The notes under the pieces: generated by a model
The model's input: the letters and a program-made list of their open reading frames with translations, nothing else
Told to the model about the DNA's origin: nothing
The model's database searches: none
Origin: Rufibacter glacialis
GTDB lineage: Bacteria; Bacteroidota; Bacteroidia; Cytophagales; Hymenobacteraceae
Length of the DNA stretch: 64,000 bases
NCBI RefSeq assembly: GCF_008271745.1
Contig: NZ_VKKZ01000019.1
Location: 744,001-808,000 of the forward strand
Reading direction: 5' to 3'
Shown: positions 11,401-17,327 of the stretch, piece after piece
How positions within the stretch are numbered: position 1 is the stretch's first letter
How the letters are laid out: each line of letters opens with the position of its first letter
Program-made: the position numbers and the translations under genes

Positions 11401-11607
11401 AAATTCCTTCGCCAGGGAAACCGCCCGTTCTATCTGGTAGATTTCCTCCTGTGAGTGCAAGACCCATTGGGTGGTTTCATTTTCCCGTTTCAGGTTGTAG
11501 TACGTGCCGTAGAGGAAGGTGGTGAAAAGGAGAAACCCAGACAGCAATCCTATGAAAAGGTGCTTAAGGTCTTTGGTCTTGATAAAAGCGCGGTACAAGT
11601 CTGCCAT
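5467..11607 (-). CDS. Multi-PAS hybrid sensor histidine kinase with receiver and HPt
   Basis: A 2046-aa inner-membrane hybrid kinase. Residues about 18-38 and 191-210 are membrane segments flanking a roughly 150-residue periplasmic helical region of CHASE3-like appearance. Ten consecutive PAS/PAC units follow between about 225 and 1510, most ending in DITE(R/S)K-like linkers. The HisKA box MSHELRTPMNGI has its phospho-accepting His near 1535. The HATPase N box (NNLLSNAIKFT, about 1650) and G boxes (GGTGLGLAI, about 1720) are intact. A receiver domain (about 1780-1900) carries the Asp in FMDLRMP. A C-terminal HPt domain has its His in HKIKGSLAF near 1979. All phosphorelay residues are present, so it can run His-Asp-His transfer internally. 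No separate response regulator is adjacent, so the output partner and signal are unknown. Confidence 0.93.
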   Translation of the reverse strand: MADLYRAFIKTKDLKHLFIGLLSGFLLFTTFLYGTYYNLKRENETTQWVLHSQEEIYQIERAVSLAKEFETVARGALLTDKGKNSGSVTLPIKEQEAALAQLGKLFSSDAVQKVYLDSLAFYLHKKAAFSAALLQTQEQQSQEAAMRLFHTNAGKKYMTSIRQWANTMNTRATQTLEARKKESEQATLFTNQILAANFFFLGLLLLYMLYKGWQQEKAKNAAIEKLRQREEHYRTLIENNGEAIVLWDQGGVISFWSPAAERILGWSRAEALTPGFSISFHPEDQEEALRTLQQVTETPAHKAKSVQRARHKNGHYVWIEGEAINLLHQESVQALVFHFRDVSARRQADLKVQNAHLLLEKSVNNLKQIMDSSLDIICTIDTQGRFVQVSEACATIWGYGPEELTGRAFMDLVTEEDKELTTRVATSIMAGNPVTMFENRYVRSDGSIVPLLWSAQWDDQDQLMYCVAKDATEKKELEKAFHLEKQRFNDLFMLAPSCNCVLKGPDHRYISTNALFDQLVGSGRQLLGQPVAEMFPEMVPQGFIDILDQVYATGQPFVGTEKLLQIDHTNGEALLTDVYMNMVIQAYQNQLGEVEGLFFYGINVTEQVLNRKKLEQRELNFRQLIQDLPAAIYTCSTAGQIELYNKAAVELWGREPRLDVDRWCGSHKMYDLDGNLLSPHTGPMAVTLATGVPVVDQEVILERPNGERRFVKPHPVLSYDSAGKLHGGINILFDITESKNASDQIRRNEAALAEAQHIAKIGSWNLDAQTQALEVSEELYHIFETDRDGFTGTLASFIAFVTEEDREYAQQVTLKAFSDGEPYLADFRILTGKKSRRTIQIRGNSQKDVNGQVLRLYGTAQDITERKEFETALLASEEKYKLLFYQAPLPKWIYDLETLQIMDVNDSAIAHYGFTREEFLAMTAKDLRPAKDVPAMIKSVRAENTGKGVNRLGLWNHIKKDGTPIIVEISAHSLVYENRSCLLVEANDVTTKVLAEQALKNSNDRWEMLSKVTFDAIWEWNLKTNELFCGENYKVIFGQHSENARENFQAWQDYLHPEDRERIQTSLQRFLASGDTTWQAEYRKLKRNGEYAYCTDRCILIRDEQGAPDRMVGALRDETESKQAAESLLIEKTFSEALLEASPDGIVGFNQEGEILLFNKKAETLFGYSQEEILGASLTTLMSIESHEVHLDRRTELFNSTSQAPSRELQALRKDGYEFPVDVSLSLLHSYKGKIVICSIRDITERKLAEKQLRESEKNLQAILSSSREAIYLLDVNLRVVLLNEHAKVLIQDGFDVTCTPGDHFPSLFESGLAEKLEGIYAQVLAGQNLEDERQVPLRQGMAYYYSVYFPVRDNAGNIIGLCCSSRNITERKKIEKAVKAANAEKAEYQSRFKAILDYSPQAVLIKDLEGKFIFSNKAFLNLFDLDRNHEIGLQLKEIFDDQEAREEFQATGFETDPEKITAKEWAQQIDLPDGKSLNMEVIKFPLYDNQKNLFGICTICKDITEQMRHQQQLIEARENAEQAERLQEQFLANMSHELRTPMNGIIGMVNLLLTSSSLQADQKDRLQVIQQSSDTLLTLINDILDLSKIKAGMLTIENVTFDFNESIAGTALLFREKAKEKGIRLTVATDPYIPRLLSGDPHRLNQILNNLLSNAIKFTSKGFVRLEASLLNETEEQVVVEFVVSDSGIGMDSTDLLYIFDNFAQASHEISSKYGGTGLGLAITKRLIEMQGGEIQVESTKGKGTTFTFHLPYTVTLDTTAVVQPFHQTEPAPLKRDYTGKRALIVEDNDINQAVLASNLKQHRMEYLIAPNGQEAVDLLEAGEQFDIIFMDLRMPVMNGFQATAYIRQKLQLQVPIVVLTASVLRNERNRCLEIGASEYMAKPFAMADLARALEQFVPLPEQAVAPCPGTTQPEEPAAAPALPAEAGFDISRLLELEDGPYVQHILEVFASKMPTYLQELKSLYPAGSWEDFLEKTHKIKGSLAFIQITEVNKLIVAMEEQVEARKSLTGLGESLEKCVTAYHQTIPAVQAEVTRKLASPKLKA

Positions 11608-12276
11608 GCGATACTAAAACGAAACAACTGCCACCGGGGGCAGGCCAATGCTTACCTGATGTACTTCTGCCAACCAACTCTTGATAGGGTTATAACGCTA
11701 CGGAGGCAGCTGGCAAAAATTATACTAATCTGATATCAAATCTAGTGATTTATATCTTGTTGAAAAAAGGCGAAGAGGTATAATGCAATAGTTTGTTTGT
11801 TTAAGATAGAACAAAACGCCTGACGGTATTTTCTAAATAATTTATTTATAGTTTAGGTTCAATTACGTTTCTGAAAATCTGGAATTTAGAAATATAAATA
11901 ATATGTAACAATTCTGATATGGCGCTGAGTCTTAGTCTTTTGGTTTTACAGAGATGGAAGAAGAAGGGGATTTCTTTTGGTCAGAGAATTAACTAATGGG
12001 TAAAGTAAAACCTTCTCAAGGGAGCCTTCAAGAACCTCAGAAACGGGAGAGACGTTGATGACTTGGAAAACAGAGGGCAAGCTTAAAGTAGCAGCAGAAG
12101 GGAATGCCTCAACTTTTACTTCCAAGGTTGAAGCAGCTTGGTTGGGTTTGCTAATATTTTTAGGCAGATTCGCGCTTTTTAGACCAAAAACAATAGTAAA
12201 TTTGTCACGCCTTGCCGTTGAAAAATAGAGGCAGTAAGGAAAAAACAGGCCAGTGTTCTTTCACCGGTTATTAGAT
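11608..12276. other. AT-rich divergent intergenic region
   Basis: About 670 nt between the minus-strand kinase and the plus-strand TcmP-like gene, clearly richer in A+T than its neighbours between about 11,730 and 11,900. It must hold the promoters of both genes. A TAnnTTTG element is at 12197-12204. No convincing coding frame or structured RNA is seen. Confidence 0.45.
12197..12204 (+). promoter_or_regulatory. Bacteroidota-type -7 element (TAAATTTG)
   Basis: An exact match to the TAnnTTTG -7 consensus, about 72 nt before the likely TcmP start at 12277. A T-rich stretch sits near the expected -33 position. Assigned by consensus only. Confidence 0.4.
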
Positions 12277-13434
12277 ATGCTGACAGAAAGGAAAGAGGAC
12301 ATAGTGGCCAAGACAGACCCCAAGGATTTTTTCAGGCAAAGAAGAAGCGCGGCCCAGGTCAAGGCCGAGTTCCTGGTGGCCTTTTTCCCGGTTTGGTGTG
12401 AGATGCTGCTTTCTGAGAAAGACCCAGAGGCAAAAGTCCTGTATCTGGATGCCAATGCCGGCCTGGGCCTGGAAGAGGAGGGCGCCCAGCCGGTCTCCTT
12501 CCAGGTGTTGAAAAGCATCTTTGCCCGCAGCGGGGGTCGCCTGAACCTGAACAAGGCGGTCCATCCGTTTCTGTATGAGGCAAACAAAGCCCTGGCCGCC
12601 ACCTTGCCCCAATTAGCCACAGAACTCCCTTTTTACGCCGACCTACAGCAAGAGCCCCAGTTCCTTCATCTGCCCGAGGCCCAACTTGCCCTCCAGGAGC
12701 AGGAGGCCGCCGCAGACGCTGTTTTCCTTTCCCTGGACCCCTTTGGGAACAAGTTTTCGCAGGAGCTCTGGGCCCGTGCCCTTGGGCAAGACCATACCCA
12801 TTTCCTGCTGCAGTTTGAGTTCAAGCGCCTGACCGCGGCCCTGAGCAGCCAAAAACCCGATCATCCGCTGCACACGTTGTTGGGTTCCCGGCTCCCGGCC
12901 CTCAAGGCCCTTTTAGCTAAAACCAGCCACGCCGCCAAAAAAGAAACCTACGTTTTAAAGGCCTTCGCGGAAAGCCTGCTGGAGAAAGGCTACCAGGCCA
13001 CCCGCTTCAGAATCAACGTGCCCGGCAAAGACCAGAGCAACCACCATGTCTGGTTTGTGTCACGCCATGAGTTGGCCCATACCCGGTTCAAGGAAGTGGT
13101 GCTGCCCTACAGCGATGTGCAGGAAGATGGCGTACCCCTGCTGGGCGCCAACCTGAAGGCGGTGCGGTTGTTGGTGCCCGAGTATTCCAAATACCTGGAG
13201 TTTTCGCTGGTGAACCTCATAGAAGATCTGTTGCAGAACACCGCCGTCTACAACAGCATGGCCCTGGAGAAAATCTATGAGAAGCACAACGTAGGCAAGA
13301 ACTACAGCAAAGCCAATTACCAGACGGCCTTTGAGAAACTGAAGGAGCAGGGCAAAATCACCTTGCTCAATCCTAAAACCGGACAGGTAGTGTACAAACT
13401 CACCTTTGCCACCCGTATTAAATTCAACCCCTGA
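12277..13434 (+). CDS. tcmP: TcmP-like (three-Cys-motif partner) protein
   Basis: A 385-aa protein resembling the three-Cys-motif partner family TcmP, whose function is not established. The N-terminal KAEFLVAFFPVWCEML followed by VLYLDANAGLG matches the family's opening and its Rossmann-like, methyltransferase-type first strand and loop. SLDPFG (about residue 155) corresponds to the usual DPxG motif. Near residue 250, SNHHVWFVSRH matches the conserved NxHxxxFxSxH stretch. The C-terminus looks like a winged helix (YQTAFEKLKEQGKI). I chose ATG 12277 over the upstream GTG 12253 because it leaves less leader and the family match begins soon after. GTG 12304 is also possible. In many genomes the family is paired with a Gp37/Gp68-like (DUF5131) three-Cys protein. 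None is adjacent here. Confidence 0.72.
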   Translation: MLTERKEDIVAKTDPKDFFRQRRSAAQVKAEFLVAFFPVWCEMLLSEKDPEAKVLYLDANAGLGLEEEGAQPVSFQVLKSIFARSGGRLNLNKAVHPFLYEANKALAATLPQLATELPFYADLQQEPQFLHLPEAQLALQEQEAAADAVFLSLDPFGNKFSQELWARALGQDHTHFLLQFEFKRLTAALSSQKPDHPLHTLLGSRLPALKALLAKTSHAAKKETYVLKAFAESLLEKGYQATRFRINVPGKDQSNHHVWFVSRHELAHTRFKEVVLPYSDVQEDGVPLLGANLKAVRLLVPEYSKYLEFSLVNLIEDLLQNTAVYNSMALEKIYEKHNVGKNYSKANYQTAFEKLKEQGKITLLNPKTGQVVYKLTFATRIKFNP

Positions 13435-13693
13435 TTCGTTATTTCTGGTAAAGGGGAAGGACGATTGTTTCAAGGCCGATTTTAGAAAAACCTTATCAAA
13501 ACAGAAGCGCTGCCTTGCCCTTGCTCAACCCTTGGATGCCTGTCTGACAACTACTTCCATAGTTTGGGTGCTTTTACTGATTGGAACGGTTTCCCTTACC
13601 TCTCCTCTGGTTATCAACCAGGGGGGTATGGTGTCCAAAAACTCTTTGCGAAGACCTTTTGCCCAATTGTTAGCCATCCTTTGTAGCTGTTCC

Positions 13694-13701
13694 TATATTT
13701 G
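13694..13701 (+). promoter_or_regulatory. Bacteroidota-type -7 element (TATATTTG)
   Basis: An exact TAnnTTTG match 20 nt before the start of the FAD/Fe-S oxidoreductase gene. No perfectly spaced TTTG -33 box is seen, so this is a candidate by position and consensus. Confidence 0.45.
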
Positions 13702-13721
13702 CCTGTCTTTTTCATTTAGCC

Positions 13722-16688
13722 ATGACCTCCGCTCCCTCTCCCTCAGCTTTCTCAGAACTGGATGCAACCCTTACCGGTGAGCTTTTCTATGACAACGCCT
13801 CTTCCCTGCACCAGGCCCAGAAGATGGTGTACGCCACAGATGCCTCGGTGTACCAGGAAAAACCAGTAGCCGTGGCGGTTCCCCAAACCCAGGAAGACCT
13901 CAAAGCGCTGATCCAGTTCGCTAACCGGCACCAGATCACGCTCATTCCCCGGGCGGCCGGTACCTCTTTGGCAGGACAAGTGGTAGGCAACGGGCTGGTG
14001 GTAGACATCTCCAAGTATTTCACCCAGATTCTGGAAATCAACCCCCAGGAGCAGTGGGTTCGGGTGCAACCCGGCGTGATACGCGATGACCTGAACGCCG
14101 CCCTGCGCCCGCACGGCCTGTTGTTCGGGCCAGAGACCTCTACGGCCAGCCGGGCCATGGTGGGCGGCATGATCGGGAACAACTCCTGCGGCCTGCACTC
14201 CATTGTGTGGGGTGATACCCGTACCCATCTGTTATCTGCCAAAGTATTGCTGAGCGACGGGTCTGAGGCCGAGTTCAAACCGCTCACCCACGCTGAGCTG
14301 CAGCAGAAACTCGCCCTCCAGAACCTGGAAGGTGACATTTACCGAAAAACCTACGGCCTCATCAGCAACCCCGTGAACCGGGCCCTCATCCAGGAAAACT
14401 ACCCTAAGAAGACTTTAACCCGCCGCAACACCGGCTACGCCCTGGACTTTCTGGTAGACGAGGGCGCCGGACCCGAAGGACAGACCACCCTGGACTTATG
14501 TAAACTGCTGGCGGGCTCTGAAGGAACCCTGGCCTTCGTCACCGAAGCCAAACTGAACCTGATTCCCCTGCCGCCTAAAGAGGAGGGACTGGTGTGCGTG
14601 CATTTTAATTCGTTGCTGGAGGCCCTGGAGGCCAACATCATCATCCTGAAGCACCATCCCATGTCTTCTGAGCTGGTAGACAAATACATCATGGACTTCA
14701 CCAAGGGCCACCGCACCTATGACGCCAACCGCTTTTTCATTGAAGGCGACCCGGCGGCCCTGCTCATGGTAGAATTCATGGCCGACAGCCAGGACACCAT
14801 CACCCAGAAAGCCGAGGCCCTGATCGCAGACCTGAAAGCCGCAGGTTTGGGGTATGCTTATCCTGTGGTGCGGGGTGCCCTCACCAAACCCGTGTGGGAT
14901 GTGCGCAAGGCGGGCCTGGGTTTGATCAGGAACCTGCCCGGTGACACCCAACCCGTGAACCTCATTGAAGACTGCGCCGTGAGCCCCGAGGATCTGCCGG
15001 CGTATGTCACCGAACTGCAGCAGTTACTAGAGAAGCACCAATTGCAAGCCTCTTACTACGCCCACGCCGGCGCCGGGGAATTGCACGTGGAACCCATGAT
15101 CAACCTGAAAACCGAAGCCGGGAAACAGGTGTTTAGGCAAGTGCTGGAAGAGACCACCGTGCTGGTGAAAAAATACAACGGCTCCTTGAGCGGCGAACAC
15201 GGCGACGGGCGCCTGCGCGGCGAGTTTATCCCGCTGGCCCTGGGGCCGGAAGTCTACGCCCTCCTCAAAGAGGTAAAGCAGATCTTTGACCCAAAACATG
15301 TCTTCAACGCTGGCAAGATCGTGGACACGCCGCCCATGAACGAGTTCCTGCGCTATGAAGAGAAGATAAACCAACAGATTATTCCGGTAGAGACGCTGTT
15401 TGACTTTTCTAAGCAGGAAGGCATTCTGCGCCTGGCGGAAAAATGCTCCGGTTCCGGCGACTGCCGAAAAACGCACGTGAGCGGCGGCACCATGTGTCCC
15501 AGTTACATGGCTACCCGCCAGGAGAAAGACACCACCCGCGCCCGCGCCAACATCCTGCGCCAGTTCCTCACCAACTCAGACAAAGTCAACAAGTTTGACC
15601 ACAAAGAGATCAAAGAGGTCATGGATCTGTGTTTGAGCTGCAAAGCCTGCAAGTCTGAGTGCCCCAGCAGCGTAGATGTGGCCAAGATGAAGGCCGAGTT
15701 CCTGCAGCACTACCATGACGCCAACGGCATTCCCCTGCGCACGCGCATGATCGGGAACTTCACCAAGATGCAGCAGATGGCCTCGCTGGTACCAAGCGTC
15801 TACAACTTCATGATCAGCAACCCGGTGACCAGCAACCTGATCAAGAAAACCGTGGGCTTCGCTACCAAGCGCTCATTGCCCGAAGTAGGGGCCACCACCC
15901 TGAAAAGCTGGTTTAAAAAATGGGAAAAAGAAAATGCGGCCCAGATCAAAAACGGCAAGCCGGTGCTGCTGTTCTGCGATGAGTTCACGAACTATAATGA
16001 CGTGGAGATTGGGCAGACCACAGTAAAACTCCTCACGGCGCTTGGCTACCGCGTGCAGCTGCCCGAACACCTGGAAAGCGGCCGTACCTACCTCTCCAAG
16101 GGCCTGGTACGCGAGGCTAAGAAAATAGCCGAGCGGAATGTTCTGCTGTTGGGCAAGGCCATGGCCACCGGTATTCCTTTGCTGGGCATTGAACCCTCCG
16201 CCATTCTCACCCTGCGGGATGAGTACCTGGACCTGGTGCCCGCTGACCTGGTGCCCTTAGCCCAAACAGTAGCGGCTCAGTCCTTCCTTTTAGAGGAGTT
16301 TCTGCAAAAAGAGGCGGAAAGCGGGAACATCACCGCCGCGGCCTTCACCCAGGAGAAAAAGCACATCAAGCTGCACGGGCACTGCTACCAGAAAGCTCTG
16401 CAGGTGCTTACGCCTACCCAGAAAATCCTGTCGCTGCCCCAGAACTATGAGGTGGAGATGATTCCCTCGGGCTGCTGCGGCATGGCGGGCTCTTTCGGGT
16501 ATGAGGCGGAGCATTATGACGTTTCCATGCAGATTGGGGAGTTGGTGCTGTTCCCGGCCGTGCGCAACGCCGCGCCTGAGGTGCTCATTGCTGCCGCCGG
16601 CACCAGCTGCCGCCACCAGATCAAAGACGGAACGGCCAAAAAAGCCCTGCACCCCGCCGAGATCCTGTGGCAAGCCTTGAAGAAGTAA
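13722..16688 (+). CDS. FAD-binding and (Fe-S)-binding oxidoreductase, D-lactate dehydrogenase type
   Basis: A 988-aa fusion of a GlcD/Dld-like flavoprotein to a GlpC-like iron-sulfur module, probably a membrane-associated quinone-reducing 2-hydroxyacid (D-lactate or glycolate) dehydrogenase. The PCMH-type FAD domain shows PRAAGTSLAGQ (about 75-86) and GNNSCGLHS (about 152). The FAD-oxidase C-terminal domain follows, with the HAGAGELHV and SGEHGDGRLRGEF motifs. The ferredoxin-like part has cysteines in CSGSGDC (about 574) and CLSCKACKSECP (about 636-647). The C-terminal CCG-type domain has HCYQKAL (about 886) and SGCCGMAG (about 916). All cluster ligands look intact. It is monocistronic, with a promoter element just upstream and a 29-bp hairpin just downstream. 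The exact substrate is inferred from family only. Confidence 0.92.
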   Translation: MTSAPSPSAFSELDATLTGELFYDNASSLHQAQKMVYATDASVYQEKPVAVAVPQTQEDLKALIQFANRHQITLIPRAAGTSLAGQVVGNGLVVDISKYFTQILEINPQEQWVRVQPGVIRDDLNAALRPHGLLFGPETSTASRAMVGGMIGNNSCGLHSIVWGDTRTHLLSAKVLLSDGSEAEFKPLTHAELQQKLALQNLEGDIYRKTYGLISNPVNRALIQENYPKKTLTRRNTGYALDFLVDEGAGPEGQTTLDLCKLLAGSEGTLAFVTEAKLNLIPLPPKEEGLVCVHFNSLLEALEANIIILKHHPMSSELVDKYIMDFTKGHRTYDANRFFIEGDPAALLMVEFMADSQDTITQKAEALIADLKAAGLGYAYPVVRGALTKPVWDVRKAGLGLIRNLPGDTQPVNLIEDCAVSPEDLPAYVTELQQLLEKHQLQASYYAHAGAGELHVEPMINLKTEAGKQVFRQVLEETTVLVKKYNGSLSGEHGDGRLRGEFIPLALGPEVYALLKEVKQIFDPKHVFNAGKIVDTPPMNEFLRYEEKINQQIIPVETLFDFSKQEGILRLAEKCSGSGDCRKTHVSGGTMCPSYMATRQEKDTTRARANILRQFLTNSDKVNKFDHKEIKEVMDLCLSCKACKSECPSSVDVAKMKAEFLQHYHDANGIPLRTRMIGNFTKMQQMASLVPSVYNFMISNPVTSNLIKKTVGFATKRSLPEVGATTLKSWFKKWEKENAAQIKNGKPVLLFCDEFTNYNDVEIGQTTVKLLTALGYRVQLPEHLESGRTYLSKGLVREAKKIAERNVLLLGKAMATGIPLLGIEPSAILTLRDEYLDLVPADLVPLAQTVAAQSFLLEEFLQKEAESGNITAAAFTQEKKHIKLHGHCYQKALQVLTPTQKILSLPQNYEVEMIPSGCCGMAGSFGYEAEHYDVSMQIGELVLFPAVRNAAPEVLIAAAGTSCRHQIKDGTAKKALHPAEILWQALKK

Positions 16689-16695
16689 CTGCCTT

Positions 16696-16757
16696 ATCAA
16701 ACCCATAAACAGCAAAGCCTTTCCAGATGGAAAGGCTTTGCTGTTTATGGGTTTGAT
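16696..16757. terminator. 29-bp perfect hairpin after the FAD/Fe-S oxidoreductase gene
   Basis: A perfect 29-bp inverted repeat (16696-16724 with 16729-16757) with an AGAT loop begins 8 nt after the stop codon. There is no long T tract, only GATTTC. It is probably a terminator or mRNA 3'-end stabiliser, and is unusually long for either. Confidence 0.7.
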
Positions 16758-16928
16758 TTCTGAAAACAGGCTCAAAATGGAATTAGAAAAAAAGCACCAC
16801 ATTTTGCGGTAATCAAAGAAGCCAAACTGAGAATTATATCAGCTTAGTCATTGAGTGTTTGTTTTTATGTCTCTCTATGAATAAAGATTAATTGCTATAT
16901 TAAAGCATAAATCATAAATCATCCATTA

Positions 16929-17324
16929 ATGGCCTATACCCTCACAATCAAGGACGAGACTTTCCCAGGGAAAGTGTTGCACCAAATGCAGCTTGCTTTA
17001 CAAAATGAACTGGTTACTGTGAAAGACATCATAGAAGCCCGGGTGGTACAAGAGGTAGAAGAGTACAACAAGAAGCTACCTCAGTACTTCAATGGTTTGG
17101 TGCAGCCTATTGATACTGAGTCGACCACCAATGGCTATAAACTAAAGGAAAGAAAGAAAATTGATCCTGAAAAGCAGGTGTACATAGCCCTTAATGCGTT
17201 TCTCAACAATGGTTACTTTATCTTGGTAGACAACCAACAGGCTGAATCCCTTGAGGAAGAAGTATTGCTTTCTGGCTCCACCACGGTGAGTTTCCTGAAG
17301 TTAACCCCATTGATAGGAGGCTGA
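16929..17324 (+). CDS. Hypothetical protein preceding the DUF4132 gene
   Basis: A 131-aa soluble protein I do not recognise. It opens MAYTLTIKDETFPG and is predicted mostly alpha/beta, with a charged helix (KDIIEARVVQEVEEY, about 37-51) and a C-terminal strand-rich part ending in VSFLKLTPLIGG. It has no signal peptide, membrane segment or cysteine. The stop is followed 3 nt later by the DUF4132 gene, so the two are almost certainly translated from one mRNA and probably work together. Codons here are A/T-richer than in the flanking housekeeping genes, suggesting acquisition of the pair by transfer. It could be a binding partner or specificity subunit of the DUF4132 protein, but that is inference from position only. 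Confidence 0.75.
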   Translation: MAYTLTIKDETFPGKVLHQMQLALQNELVTVKDIIEARVVQEVEEYNKKLPQYFNGLVQPIDTESTTNGYKLKERKKIDPEKQVYIALNAFLNNGYFILVDNQQAESLEEEVLLSGSTTVSFLKLTPLIGG

Positions 17325-17327
17325 GAA

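Noticed and set aside
13406..13780. Small frame bridging the TcmP-like and FAD/Fe-S genes
   Set aside because: It overlaps both genes and crosses the promoter element at 13694. The translation shows no conserved pattern.
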